Assembly (NCBI GenBank): GCA_015501055.1
Contig: JADNYV010000076.1
Span: forward strand, 91,490-155,489
Reading direction: 5' to 3'
DNA length: 64,000 bases
DNA from: Mucidula mucida
Lineage: Eukaryota > Basidiomycota > Agaricomycetes > Agaricales > Physalacriaceae
Both the position numbers and the translations under genes were made by a program. Positions 46,687 to 59,582 of this stretch are shown in pieces; within the stretch, counting starts at the first letter, position 1; every line of letters begins with the position of its first letter. Under the pieces are notes generated by a model. That model was not told the origin of the DNA. It saw only the letters and a list, made by a program, of their open reading frames with translations, and made no database searches.

Positions 46687-46962
46687 ATGTCTCTATTCCG
46701 GAACCCGACTCGTCGCAATACGACGGCGAGCAATAGTGCGAGCAGCTTATCTAACTCACCTCCAGCGAATGGAAATGGCAATGGTACCCTTGCTATTTCG
46801 GAATCTGATTACGCGCCTAAATGCCGCCAAATCATGAGTATCTATAGGGAGCTGCGTCGTCTAGGGTAAGCTTATTGTCGCGGACATACTTTGCTGTTGC
46901 TGACAGGACTCGACAGTGCTGATAGTTTCTTCGAGAACAATCTGCCAAAGATTGTCGTTATT
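46687..46962 (+). pseudogene. Truncated 5' end of a dynamin-like GTPase gene
   Basis: Exon 46687-46865 encodes a disordered start (MSLFRNPTRRNTTASNSASS) and then CRQIMSIYRELRRLG. It splices over 46866-46916 to ADSFFENNLPKIVVI. This is the exact lead-in to the dynamin P-loop (next expected: a Gly-rich GxxxxGKS). At 46962 the dynamin match ends and unrelated sequence begins (AAGTGGCGG...), so no GTPase domain follows. The break coincides with the 3' end of the oppositely oriented gene next door. It is a rearrangement fragment, not a sequencing gap as far as visible. Confidence 0.65.
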
Positions 46963-47454
46963 AAGTGGCGGTTCTACCAGAACGCTTCGGATTATCTCCT
47001 GCAGCTCTCGACTCTCTTCGCAACCTCTATCCACGGCCATCCTTCCACGTTCATTCTTCCCACAAAATAGTGTTCTGTCTCGGAGCTCGAACAGTCTTTT
47101 GGTGGCGTCCATTCCGACTGCCATTTTCAATGCGCTAACGTCCTCCTCCACGATGTACAAGGACAATAGTCGAGATCTCAGGGAGAAAGCACTATCGAGA
47201 GGCGCTCCGCGCTGCGCCTGGTTGATGACGATAAAGCAGTCGTGGATGAGCGCCATGATGATCTGGGCAGCGCATGCGTCGTCGTGGCCGGTGAGAATAG
47301 TCGCTCCTTTGCCTCGGCTGGTCGTGGCAGGAAGGTCGTCGCTCGCTCTAGAACGGGGAGAGGAGTCGGTACTCCTTGAAGAACCTTTGGCGCGTCTATA
47401 ATATCTTTTTCCTGCAGGACGAGACGGGTGCGGGATATTTTCGACGGCAGGCAT
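46861..47454 (-). CDS. Uncharacterised 197-residue protein with a chimeric C-terminus
   Basis: The open frame starts MPAVENIPHPSRPAGKRYYR and has a Ser/Arg-rich region, then ACAAQIIMALIHDCFIVINQ and YIVEEDVSALKMAVGMDATK. Everything after about EPPLNN is the antisense of the truncated dynamin exon (minus text DNLWQIVLEETISTVESCQQ). The last 33 residues were therefore acquired by rearrangement and the original end is lost. A promoter segment and start nearly identical to this gene reappear, inverted, at 63776-64000. No family is recognised. Confidence 0.55.
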   Translation of the reverse strand: MPAVENIPHPSRPAGKRYYRRAKGSSRSTDSSPRSRASDDLPATTSRGKGATILTGHDDACAAQIIMALIHDCFIVINQAQRGAPLDSAFSLRSRLLSLYIVEEDVSALKMAVGMDATKRLFELRDRTLFCGKNERGRMAVDRGCEESRELQEIIRSVLVEPPLNNDNLWQIVLEETISTVESCQQQQSMSATISLP

Positions 47455-47599
47455 GGCGAGGACTGCAGGACAAGGAGGGATGGAATGGTGTCGAGCCTCA
47501 TTGAAGACGCTTGACTATAAATACTACAAAAAGAACAAAGGAACAATACCATACATTTAGGGCGCGCGTTATTGTTCCGTATCCAGTCGCATTGACAGT

Positions 47600-48140
47600 C
47601 AAAGGCTCAGACAATAGTCATCACAAACGAGAATTGACCAATGACTCGGAGTGGAATGACCAAAGAAATGAGGTTACCACAGGATGCGATCAGCAATGAG
47701 CATAGTCGTGGACAAGATACATCTTTTCACCGTGAGCACGGCAGAATATATTGTCCTGACGGAGGTCACTGCACGAAGTCATCATCTTGCCCGTTTCCTG
47801 TCAAATGTCTGAGATAGAGTTGCTGACGAGACACAAGCACTCAATCGCTCACCAGAGGGCCAGTCCCGTTGCCTAGGCGTCCGTGATGTTCAGCTCTACA
47901 AGAGCAGAACATGTGCATACCGCTCTTAGGTGTACGAGCGTCGAGGTGAACGAAAGAAGATACCTCTTGGTCTGTGGCAGTGCAGTGAATTGTCCTTGCT
48001 TGGCTGCTCTATCGGCATCGGCATTGCTGGGTAACAGCTTCGCCGATTCCGATTCTCTCACTGTCCTTTCAACTGATATCGGCGCAGGAGCAGATTCTCT
48101 CCGTCAAACTCTGTTCTCCATAATCAACGCTACCATCTAT
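47600..48140. other. Intergenic stretch without a recognisable gene
   Basis: No gene, RNA or repeat is recognised between the inverted-duplicate promoter and the first ICMT-like gene. A short open frame at 47883 (plus) has no recognisable motif. Confidence 0.35.
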
Positions 48141-48144
48141 GGGG

Positions 48145-48887
48145 ATGCCTCTTCTGAGAATTCCCTTCATAATCACAGCACTATATGGTATCCATCGTAC
48201 GATGACACCTCCAAACGCTACGCCGCCCGCAAGCGAGCACAGAGAATTCAATCGCCTCGATATCGAACAAGTCGCGTCCTCGTTCGCTAAAATTGCGAAG
48301 GTCTGTCACAATACCGCCAGGGTATATATTACTCGCTTTCTCCAGTACAGACTATCTGACGCTTCCTGAAGGCCACATTCTATTCCATATTCATCCTCGA
48401 AATCCTCTTCATTCTGGGTCTTAGTCCTTCACCTGTGGCGCCGGCTGATTCTTGCGAAATTCATATTACATGGCCTTTTCTCGTCAGTTGGGCTATCCTT
48501 GTTGGCGGAGCGAGCTTGCGCGTGCACTGCTATCAGATCATGGAGCAATTTTTTACTTTCGAATTATGCATTCGCAAGGACCACCGCCTAATTACTTATG
48601 GACCGTACAACTACGTTCGTCACCCAAGCTACACCGGTGCTATTCTCGCCGCACTTGGCTCTGTAGGCTGCGCACTGCTCCCTGGATCGTGGTTAGAGTG
48701 CGTAATCCCCGGGGGAATGACACGTCTACGATGGCTGGGTGTCATGTCTTTTTGGGCTGCGGTGATAAGATCTGCATTGATACCGCGGATGAGGAAGGAG
48801 GATGATATGCTTCGGGAGGCCTTCGGCGAGGAGTGGGAGAATTGGAGAAAGCTGATACCGTGTAGGTTGATTCCTGGAGTATATTAA
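48145..48887 (+). CDS. Isoprenylcysteine carboxyl methyltransferase (ICMT)-like, copy 1
   Basis: Exons 48145-48300 and 48372-48887 (71-nt intron) give 223 residues. The N-terminal half has hydrophobic helices (PLLRIPFIITALYGI; FILEILFILGLSP; WPFLVSWAILVGGASLRVHC). The catalytic C-terminal half has FFTFELCIRKDHRLITYGPY, RHPSYTGAILAALGSVGCAL and EDDMLREAFGEEWENWRKL, ending LIPGVY. These are the conserved ICMT motifs for S-adenosylmethionine binding; the family methylates C-terminal prenylated cysteines of Ras-type proteins and mating pheromones in the ER. The family here has three members. Of the two possible starts, 48145 is chosen because MPLLRIPF matches MSLWRIPF in the copy at 60 kb. Confidence 0.85.
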
Positions 48888-48959
48888 GTATGATGCGTTC
48901 TTTTTCATGGTCTAACGACTATTGGGAAGGTCATGACACGCGGTGTCGACTATCTACAT

Positions 48960-49751
48960 TCAATAAATTCCTGGAACCAAACAGTATGGCACCCTCCGAC
49001 ACCACCTATCCCACTCCACCCCAAACGCGCTTCTTAGCATTTTGTCCTCACTCGGGATCCTCAAGATCAAACTCACAATCACAGCCGACGCCACCAAGAC
49101 CCAATACGCGACTAGAACCTTTCCTACACACGTCTCCAGCAGCCCCGACTGGGTTATCCACGATCCGCTTAGCTGGCTGCAGATTGCGCCGATGATGGTA
49201 AGGATCATCCCGCTGTAGCTTGGGTGCCGGACAAAGGCATACGGGCCATCGACCACGAGCCGATGATTCTTGAAGATGCTCAACTCGAATGTGAACTGGC
49301 TGCCGAGGGTGCGGTAGCAGGCTATACGAATTGCAGTCCCCGTTATCGTGAGAACGTTGCCCAGGAGGAACAAAGGCGTGATTCCGATCCCTTGCACTGT
49401 ACGACCATGGCGGAACATCAGCGTGTCGAGAATATGGCGCGAGAGCGCGCTGGACTGCGTATGACTGGCGAGGATAACGAGAGTCTCGATCAGCTCTACA
49501 CTCCATGATATGGCCTTTGAATGAAAATTGAAGATGATTGGGTAACGATAGTGAATGACGAGCTTACCCGTAACAAAACGCACGGCCCCGATAAACTTCG
49601 CAGAAACTGCTCCCTCCAATCTGGCACGACGTGCTGCACACGTGGTAAAGGCGCGTTAGGAGGCTTTCCAGTGATTCGCATCCCAATAGCATCGGAGAAG
49701 ATGAGAGGGACTTTGAGAAGGGACATCGCGTCGAAGAGGTGGAGAAGATAG
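48960..49751 (-). CDS. ICMT-like, copy 2 (possibly frameshifted N-terminus)
   Basis: The C-terminal part (49619-48960) has an intron at about 49568-49517 and reads FTFELSIFKNHRLVVDGPYA, RHPSYSGMILTIIGAICSQL and EDKMLRSAFGVEWDRWCRRV, ending LVPGIY, all typical of ICMT. The N-terminal piece (MSLLKVPLIFSDAIG; TGKPPNAPLP, about 49722-49630) lies in another frame than EGAVSAKFIGAV, so one more splice or a frameshift is needed near 49625. It converges on copy 1 with only 72 bp between stops. If the frameshift is real, the catalytic half alone may remain. Confidence 0.65.
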
Positions 49752-49799
49752 TGCAAAGAGGGTGTCATCTTATAGCATGATTTGAAGAGGAGTTTTAAC

Positions 49800-50870
49800 G
49801 TTGGTGCAGCGGGAAACGTGAGAGGCGAGCGACATACAGACACTATCACAAATTTCTCATGGAGACCCGTGGTGAACTCAAGGTGGCGAATTCGAATTGG
49901 ACGGAGGATTTGAGAGTCCCGACGTCACGCTAAATTCAGATTGAGCTCTGTTCATGAAGTATCAAAGACCGAAGATTAGCGTGGTATGGTCTAGAGCGCA
50001 CGTAGAACTGGCTGTTGAACACTGACTTCTGACAGTCGAAACGTTCTGCTGCGTCGCGGCACTCCCGGATATCTGATTGAAGCACAATATGAGCAGAGGG
50101 CGTTCTGATGTTGGTCTCTGTCCATGACAGACGCGACTTTGGTTGGACGCTTTCCTTGATGATCGCTGATAACTCATAGAAGGGGTGATCAATCAGTCTG
50201 AAGGTATAGAGCGGGTAAGAGCGGTCGACGAGGACGGGAAAACAACCAACAAGGATATATGAAGATCTTGCAGAGATGATTTTCGCCATTCAAGATGATC
50301 AATGTCCTACCCGACGACAAAGGGTGACGTGTTTCTGGATGCCCTGCCGTACTGGAGTCCCATAGCTGACCAGTCATGTTCGACGCCGTAAGACATAAAC
50401 GTGCGTAATGACATGTTGGAGGTGAGGGAAAGACTAATGCAGAGTTTATCGCATAGACCTCGCCACCGAGTCAACTTGCAGAGACCTGCGTATTTACACA
50501 TGTTGAAAGCTTCTGAGTTTTCCGATCAGAGGGATTTGGTTTACATCTTCGATGTCTTTCACGATGCACTGCAAGAACGTGTCCATCTAAAAGTATGTTA
50601 ACCAGCAGTAAAACTTAGCCATCTATCCGACAGAAAATCACATATATCGCCCTTTGAGGAACCCAAAACTTCGCCTTCAAACAACGTTCTACGCCTCGAC
50701 TTTGTACTGTAGTTATGCCACATGTAGATAATATACAAATGCTAATCTATACTTTCGACAAAAAAAAAAGAGAAAAAAAACCGTCCAAACGAAAGTGTGT
50801 GTGTAGTAGTCGTGGGTTTACAACAATCAGCGATTTTCCTCCTCCTTCACAGCCTCCGACATTAGATCTG
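49800..50870. other. Intergenic stretch without a recognisable gene
   Basis: A minus-strand frame (50289-49936, 117 codons) is open but has no known motif. A/T-rich runs near 50760-50780 (poly-A followed by GAG and AAAA) may belong to the 3' flank of the channel gene. Confidence 0.35.
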
Positions 50871-50879
50871 TCCAACACA

Positions 50880-53800
50880 TCAGTAATTATACAAGGAAGG
50901 ATCAACGCTAAAACACGTACCGCCCCACATGGAATTTTGCATAGCCGACGACGAAAACACACTGCTGCCGTCCGTGTCATCATCCGACATCGAGGTTCTC
51001 CTGGATTGCGAGTCAGTATGTATGCGTCTAGATGAGTCGCGCAAGAACACGTACGCAAACTTGAACCCAAAGTCAGAAGTGCCCAACATGCTGATGTCGC
51101 TGATCCTCCGACTACTCCTCTGCAGACCCTTCCCTGGACTCATATCTGACGCGAGCGAAATATCCGGCGGATAGAATCTCTGTTGAGGAGTCGGAGTCGA
51201 AGGAACTGACACGGAGCCATCGGCGAGGGATGCGATATCGCGCGTCGACATGGGCGGCGTGCCAGGCATAGGGTCCACTATGATTGACGGAATGTCTACA
51301 GCGCTAATGTTAGCTATATTCGAAAACATGAATCCAACCCTCTTACCTTGCATCGAAAACCTGGAGCGTCGTTTGCGTTCCATATGCGCCAGGAAACGTC
51401 GACGGTGAGATATCGTTTTGAGCAGAGACCGAACACGGTCCAAGTTGACCAGGTCCGTGACCAGCTTGTTCGTCCTTGTCCGCGCCACTAAATCATGCAA
51501 CCTGACGACAACATTCAGCACCACGCAACATGAGCACTGAAGAGAACGTACACTAAAGCTTCATGGTCAACGATAAGCTTATGATGCGCCAAGAGCGTCA
51601 ACATTCCGGTGAACGAAATGCCCAGGCCATTATGCGTAACGTTCGCCTCGTGGTACAGCCGGCTGTAGACCGCTCTTCGCTTCCTAGCGGCCACAAAATC
51701 GATCCCATCGAGCACCCGTGAAAGTTTCTGCAGGTCAATGCCGCTGACTTCATGTGCCGGCCAATTGTAGTCAGAGTCTGGAGCGTGCTTCGATGCGTTC
51801 ATGATGTTTGGTATACTATATTCCACCGGATATATTCTGACCTCAAACACACCGCTGAGCCTCTAATAATCGACACGTCAAGCACTGTCACTTTGGCGGG
51901 AAAGAGCACTAACCGAGAAGAAAGCCGCGAACCGGTTTCGCTCCAAATACCCCGTCTTTGGATTCGCAAACTCCGCCCACACCTTTTTGAACGAGCGCAT
52001 TTGCTCACGAGTAATCGACTTGGCACCGCCTGAAGTTTGAAACACGTATGAAAAGTTGTCGACGACAACACCAGTGAACAAGTTGACGAAGATGTACTGT
52101 CGGAGTTCAGTCAAGATGAAATGACCAACAAAGGGATCCCTACCATGCTGAGAACATTCCACGCAATGAACAACGTGAACGCCCATCCAATGCTCCCACA
52201 GTCAGAGTCAGTCTGACTTCCCGACGAATTGGTGCACCGCGGATAAACGAGGGCACTATAACAACGTTGGCAAACCTTTTACATCCAGGCGAACAACACA
52301 CTCACTAGTCGTGCATGTATTCATTCCATCCCTCCCTTCAAAGTTTCGAGTTATTAACTTGCACCCCAAAAATGAAACACGAGTTCTCTCACCCAGTACT
52401 CATGAACGCCAGCATCACCAGCGCGTTCGCAACAGAGTTATAGTTCTGATTCCGCGTCTCCGCACCTCCAAGCTTCGTCAAGCCGAAAACCTCCACGAAC
52501 AAGATCGCAAAGAACCCAAAGAAGATGAGCCACAGAGTGAGCAAATTCAAGATAGCGTTCAGGCTGGCCCTAAATGGAGGGAAGGAAATCAGCCCTCAAA
52601 GCATAAAACACACTAACGTGCACGTACATGACTGTCTTGAACAACTTGTTAAGACTGTTCGTTCGCTGCACCAGCTTGAACGCCATGCTGACAAGGAACA
52701 GCTTCTGCAGCTGCTGAATCGCAAACCCGCTGTCTCGAAACCTCACAATGATCGTAGTCGACAAACTCCCCACCGACGAAACCATATCAAACAAATTCCA
52801 CCCATTCGCACGGAAACTCCGCCATCCCAGTCCGAGGAGCCGGATGCACACGTCCACAATGTAGATGAAAGTCAACCCAAGGAAAAAGTCGTCTACGCCA
52901 CCACGTGGTCAGTCATCTCCCCCAAAGTTAAAGTCAAAACAAAACTTACTTCGCAGCGTGTCCGCAACATTCTGAGTCGTGTACGTTTGAGTCCTAATGG
53001 CGGCGTCAGTAAGGCGCCGATTCCGCGAAAATGAAGTACTCACATTAACGCAATGATGTGGAGGATATACAATAGCAGCATCATGCGCGCCCACCAGCCA
53101 TGCTTATGCACCGCCCTATCGAAGCACCACGCCCGCAGCGCCCACGCAGGGCGTTTCTTCGGACGCTTGGACGGACGCTGGCGCGTAATAAGCTTCTTGA
53201 GATCTATCCACTCCCGTTGAGCTTGCGTCAACAAAGCCGTTCCCGTCTTGGACGTAAAGTTCCCAATAATAATGCTGCAAACCACCATTCAGTACGTGGC
53301 ACATCTGACGGCAAAGACGATACGCACGAAACGAATAGCGTCAAAATAATAACCCCACCAAGCAAGTTGTAAATGACGAAAAAGAGCGCATTAATAGGGT
53401 GCGCATTCGTCGACGGCTGCTCATTGGCCGACGTGATCGCCGTCCAACCCACATAACATCCACCCAGCCCTCCAGCGACACAATCTCGAACAAGATCAAC
53501 AACGACGACTTGAAATTGTCAAAGAAAACTTGGTCGACGGCGACGGATTGTCCCACACCCGCGGCGCCAGAAAGCCAAATGAATCGCCAAAAACAGTGTT
53601 CGTGTACTCTCCTTGACACTCCGTCTGGCCCGCGACACTGTCATCATTACACTGATTCATCTTGCCCGCGAAGAGGTTGAGCCCCCAGACGGCATATGGG
53701 ATCATGTAGAGGATGGCCAGGACAGCAGCATCAAGGATACGAGATGCGCCCGAGATGATCAGCGACTGGAAAGATTTCCTCGTCGCATCGAAGAGTGTGA

Positions 53801-56800
53801 TGAACCGCAACACACGTAGTGCCTTGAGTGAGCGCGTCAATCGACTGAGCCCACCAACGAACACCAAGCCCGTAGTGACATTGATGAGAAGGCCAGCAAG
53901 GATCATAAAGTCGATGATGTTCCAAATACTCCGCACATATGCATTCGGCGTAAAGGTGACCCCATCAGCGATGATCTTGATGATAAACTCTAACAGCAGC
54001 GTAAATCCAAAAGCCACTTCGGCGATATCAAACCACGCCAAACGCGTCGCGCCATTCTCCACGAAATAGTTGCGCCGGAATAGCGGTGTCGCGATGATCT
54101 CCACGACGATACCAGCTAGGACGGTAGCGCAGAGCAACGTCTGGAAAATGGTATGGGCGACTGGTGATTGTGGTGTCCCAAAGATGCGCTCTCCATGTGC
54201 AGGCATAACGAGTTTCTGGCAAATCTTCCGAATGACATTGTCCTGAGAGAAAATCCAGAACGTCTTGTCGTACGAGGGATGGTTCCGTATGAAGTCAGCC
54301 TTCTGAGCTCTCCGCTCGTACAAGGCATCATTGACGTCCTCGGTGGTCGTAGTCTCCACGTTCAGTGACGCCAACAATTCCCTAAAGAGATATGCTTAGA
54401 ACCATTACGCAGTCACTAAGCGGAAGCACACACAGATGCCGTTCAGTTTCCTCGTCTTCATGCTCCTGTTGATCGTCGCGGGTATACGTCTTCAGCGTAG
54501 CAAGAAGAACATCCTCAGATTGAGGCGCCCCAGCGTACATGCGGTGCAGTGTCCTAAGGGACTTGCTAGCGTAATGACGCGCTCCTTTGACAGTTCCCGA
54601 ACGAGTGGGCTGCAGAAGACAGCATGAGCAATCGGCGCTGAAGGCGATGAAGCTACCCGTACCGTAGTCGGCGACGCCATACCCTTCGGTACACTGTAGT
54701 CTTGTACCAAAGACTTCTGCATCGGCAGGATAAGGTTGGACGGCAGGTTCTCGACCTTGACCTTGACCGGGTTCGCCCTGACCCAGCGATATGGGTTCAG
54801 TCGCCTCATCCACCCGGCACTACTCTCCGGAACATGAGTAGTCGCGTAGTAGTTCGTGACCTGCTTGCTCTTCTTGGACTCTTCCGCGACATCAAAATTC
54901 TCGTTGATGACAGCGATGAACATCTGTAGAACGATGACTAAACAAGCGTCAGATATATCGATGCGTCACTGAGAACGCCACGTACAATTGGCAAACAGCA
55001 TCCAGGATGATATGAACAGCACGACCACGACTGTCTGACCCAGCAGTGTCTCGGCGTCCGAAGCACCGTACAGAATATCGACCCAATTCTCCGACGAGAA
55101 AATTTGATAGACGGCTAGGAATGCGTTATACAGGTTGGCGAAGGTAACGTCTTCGCCCGACGCAAAATCTCCGCGCAGAAGTTGAACAGACACCAGCGCC
55201 GCGAGGAAATTAACCGTAATCAGGAACAGCGTCATATTGGCCAGACCATAGACGTTGCCGAACACCGTTAACTATTAGCAACATCGTCAATAATGGCCGG
55301 GCATTCGTGAGCTTTGACTACTCACCAGCAGCGGTCGCATTCTGGGCACCTCCAGAATCACCCTATAGAAACGCATCAACTGTAGTATCGTCAACCACGG
55401 ATAGACGTCCGAGTTGTGGATGACTGGGATCTGAATGATACTAGAGCCAATCGCCAGAAACAGGTCAAGATTATTCTGTGCGTGTTTGAAGAAGTCCCTC
55501 CAATCCGGCAGTGCGGCTAATACCCGCAGGATGATCTCCGCGTCAAACGCGAACGTTATCCCGAGCTCGCCGTAGTACATGACAAGCTCGTGCATCTCGC
55601 TAACGTCGACCGTCCTCGTAGCTGCAGGCGAGAGACACAAGCGCGAGCAGCACCCAGCACCATCTCAGATGCTCGTATATGGTCTTGGCAGGTTCTGACG
55701 CTTTTGTTGTCTGGGATCTCCATTCGCCCAACCATCGTCCTGATCATCCGTCAACTGGGCAGTTCTACACACATATCAGCCAGCCGTACATTCCACCCGA
55801 AGAAACGACTCACGCCCCAGCGCCAAAAGCACTCTTACTAGTCTCCTTCCTGATCGCCGAGAAGGTGTTGGTGATGACAGCCACAAAGAGATTGATGAGC
55901 CAGAAGTTCAAGACGATCACGCAGATGATAAAGAACAGACATGACACGAAGTACTCCGAGTCGATCGTCGAGTACATCAGCGGGGACCACTGTTGACGTG
56001 TCAGGATCGCATTTGAAGTTGTTACAAACAAAGCGACGTACCCCATTGGCGGAAGCGACGATGACTACCTGAAGCGCAGCGTAGTAGATCGTATCGAAAC
56101 TCTCCACGTTCTTCCTCGGGTTCTCCGATTCCTATGGTTTTGTTAAGCACGGTGACAACGATTCCTCAAGCAACGCGTACCCTGCAAACCAGCCCAATCG
56201 GACAGATGTAACCTTTAGAGTCGGCAGCATTTGTCCCGTCCAACTGAATGTAGCTCATGACCGTCAAATTATCGGGGTTGATATAGCCGCCGCAGAATTG
56301 AGTGTCGATCTGGACTTCATTTTCTCCCAACGTTGGACTGAGGTAACACGTTCTGCGCATAGAACCTTTGAACGATTGAATACCGATAATCCTACGCGCA
56401 AAACTGTTAGTCAAATGAATGGAGCTGAGGATTGAGTTTGCTGACGAGAACAATATCATCGCAAAGAGCACAAAGTACGCGACACTCGTAAGTAGCGGTC
56501 GAGCTGTCTTCAACGAGTGCATAATGGTCTACGACGCGTTCAGCACGGAAAAACTAAAGCGTCTGAAAAGCCCTCACCGTTGTACCCGATGTGATAGCCA
56601 GCAACCGTGCCGTTCGAATAACGCTCAGGGCTCTGAATATTCCGATATGAGAAGATCCATGTTCAACACCTATAGACGCCAGGATAAACGATGTCCAAAA
56701 GCCGGTGATAGCAACGAAATCAATCCTGCTCCAACTGTGACGGAGGTATGGAATATTCCGCTGAGTTTTATCGTGCTGCTGTTTCAAGCTCAAGCCAAAG

Positions 56801-58189
56801 GGCAGGTTGACGAAATCCGACTTTTCTGACGCCTGAAAAGGATTCATCCGCGATAGTATTGTAGACGACTTGACATCCTGTCCTAGAGACTGGGACAGCT
56901 GGACGGCATGTCGCGCCTTCTCCTTGACCTGCTCCACGGTACTGGGGTGCTCCTCGAGGCGGATACCGGAGGATAGTATGAAGGGTCGCATCATATTGCT
57001 ATTCATTCGGCGCAGTCTTTGGGTGATGGAAAACTGGCGTGTGAGGGAGGGGTCAGCGGAGGGGTCCACGTTGGGAACGGAGGGGTCGACACGCGTAGAG
57101 AAGATGTGGAAGATGGAAGAGGCGGGAACTTCGGGGTCAAATAGGAAACCAGAGACACAGATACGAGCAAAAGCTTCGAGTCTAAAGAGCGGTCAGACGT
57201 GCAGACGTAGGAGATGCAGATACGCACGTAAATATGATAAATAGCACAAATAAGACATAGTCCTCCCATGAGTGGAAATAGCCGCGCAGAAAGGGTGGTC
57301 GGTCGTCATCGCTGGCAAGCGTCAAAGAGCGCGACGACTGAATTGTAAGCACGACCGCGTTGAGAATGATGAGTAGTAGTATAATTGTTTCCGTCCATCT
57401 GTTATCAATGTTGGCAAGTCAAACATAATAAAGGATGAAAAGCGCACGGGTATACAAGAGCGCGGTATAACGCAAGGCGTACCCTGCTATGCGGGCCCAG
57501 ACAGCATATCGTGCGGCCGCGTATTGGTAGTCGCTTGCTAAGGTCGGGCAGATCCTCCTGGTCACTCTCGCCCGCATCTTGGTATCGCTCGTCCTCGCTC
57601 TCCAGCCTCTCCAAGCCGGATCCGGCGAGATTGACGACGCGCAGCGAAATGCGCCGGAGATTCTGCGAGACCGACTTTATCGCCGAGCCCGTCTTCTTCA
57701 GCGGCGACGGCGTCGCGCTATACCGCACCGTTCTCCGCCGCGTCCGAGAACTTGGCGTCGCCTGCTCCGTGTCGTGTTCGCTCGCCGTCAGCCTGATCTC
57801 ATCCTCCGCGCCCAGCATTCCACTGCTATTCCCGCTCCCAACGCTGTTTTTCCGTATAAGCGAGGCCGTCGAAGGCCCCGCCTGCGCCGACGAATACATG
57901 TCGTTGTATGAAGAGTATGAATTGTAGGGTCCCGTATCATCCGGGATAAAAGGATCGTCGTTGACCGTGTATACTGCCGGCTGGTCAAAAGAGCGTGTTT
58001 CAAAGCGTAGGGGGTCCTGCCCGGCTTCCACCTTGCCCCAGCTGCGACGGCGGGTACGGTGTCCGTGGTGTCTAGCGATGGCGAGGGCGGCGCGGATATG
58101 CCTGCGGGTGTACCAGTCAAGTCAATTGCAGACGTCGACAGCGTGCGTGGATTTATCCGTCTCTGCAGATAGTTGTCCGCTGCGTCCAT
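50880..58189 (-). CDS. CCH1: CCH1-type voltage-gated calcium channel, plasma membrane
   Basis: A chain of more than a dozen minus-strand exons spans 58.2 to 50.9 kb. The N-terminus is Ser-rich and disordered ([16 protein letters not shown]; 57.4-58.0 kb). Repeat I shows [19 protein letters not shown] (56.1 kb). Repeat II has [19 protein letters not shown] (55.3 kb) and the pore [15 protein letters not shown] (55.1 kb). Repeat III has [16 protein letters not shown] (53.8 kb) and pore [14 protein letters not shown] (53.5 kb). Repeat IV has voltage-sensor text [16 protein letters not shown] (52.6 kb). [16 protein letters not shown] and an EF-hand-like stretch ([16 protein letters not shown]) follow (52.0 kb). 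The tail ends at 50880. CCH1 with its partner Mid1 forms the fungal high-affinity calcium influx system. Exact exon borders were not all resolved. Confidence 0.88.
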
Positions 58190-58259
58190 GCAGCCTCGTC
58201 ACCGTGCAAGACGATGGTGTCCGACGTTTAGGTCGACGTTGAGATTTAGCAGCTCAGTG

Positions 58260-59570
58260 GCTGTGCATCAGAATTGTATAGCCCCTATTCTTTGGATCAG
58301 CTTTTGGTTCTGATTTCCAATAATAGCTCTCTTTCTCTCTCTGACATACTTTTTCATGACCTCTCATAATCAAAAGCTGCTTCTCTCTTGCTTCCTACTG
58401 CTGCTCTCCAATCGTGTCACGAACGCCACATGTAGACTCTCTGATTTCTCGCGTCCTCCGATGTCAGTCGGAAACTGCCTGAACAGGGCATGGTTACCAA
58501 CAATTCACGAATGCGAAGGGCAGGAAAAGATTACCACGCATGACTCAGAATGAGCCAAAGCCCAGGCTCACGGAGGAAGTAGAAGACTGTTCCTCATAGA
58601 CCGACGCCACACGCCGCCGAATACAGGTTGAAGTTCTCCAGTATCACTTACCTATACGCTCTGGCTGCACTAGTATTGATCGCAGGTTAACGCTCATGGT
58701 AAAACGATGGACAGATTTACGCGTCGTCGGCACATTCAGCATGTTTGCCGGCGAAAATTGTGACTTGAACATGCTCATAGACACTGCGCCACGGTCATAG
58801 TTACCGTAAAGACGCCTCATGACACGGAATATTCGGCGGCGACAGACCACCGTTTCCATTTCGCTGGAGAACTGAAAGCGGATCCAATCATCCAAAGCAT
58901 TTGATTTCTATACTACGACAAAAATCGGACGACGCAGGCACGCCCGGAGAGAAGAGTCCGTGAGTGCTAATCCTGATTTCTTGCACAAACCATTCCGACT
59001 TTGGGCGCTGCTACCATGTTCGGCCTCCTGGCCAGGCTCGGAGTTGAGGCGCTCGTGACGTAGAGCATATTCCTGCACGCCTACTCACAAACAATAGGCT
59101 GCCTGATCATGGGATTTTGCAAAGCAAGCATTAAGGGATACACGCCTTGGCTCTTCGCATCGACCACGGGCTTGTCATATGTGTCTCATCCATTGAGACA
59201 GGCAGCCAGATGGATATATTCGAGCCTGGTTCAACTCCCAGAACGTCTTGTTTACCCGACGTTGTTGGTGGCCTCACAGAGAGTGTATACATGTCTACAT
59301 ATAGCTGGCTTCCGGCTTTTCGGCCTTTATCTTGGTTCTGCCTTCACATTCTCAGTATTCCATCCTCCGCATGTCCTACGCATCTCTATTCCTTTATTCT
59401 CCATCCTACTCTACACCGCGGCTTTTCTTCAGCGCCCAGCGCGCTCATGCGTTATGCGATCTCAGTCAAGCTGAGCATCGTTGGTCGCATTCCTATGCTA
59501 ACAACCGTCAGTTTTTGCGGTCGAAACAACGCTTTTAAAAGGCATGTAAACTGTGATGATTCATTTGTAT
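58260..59570. other. Intergenic stretch without a recognisable gene
   Basis: Several short frames on both strands (for example 58644-58895 minus and 59109-59680 plus) lack motifs or splice support. CT-rich runs at 58320-58345 may belong to the CCH1 promoter. Confidence 0.35.
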
Positions 59571-59582
59571 GCGTCTCAATAC

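Noticed and set aside
46917..47080. Plus-strand frame continuing the dynamin fragment past 46962
   Set aside because: The text after KIVVI is unrelated to dynamin and is the antisense of the duplicated neighbouring gene.
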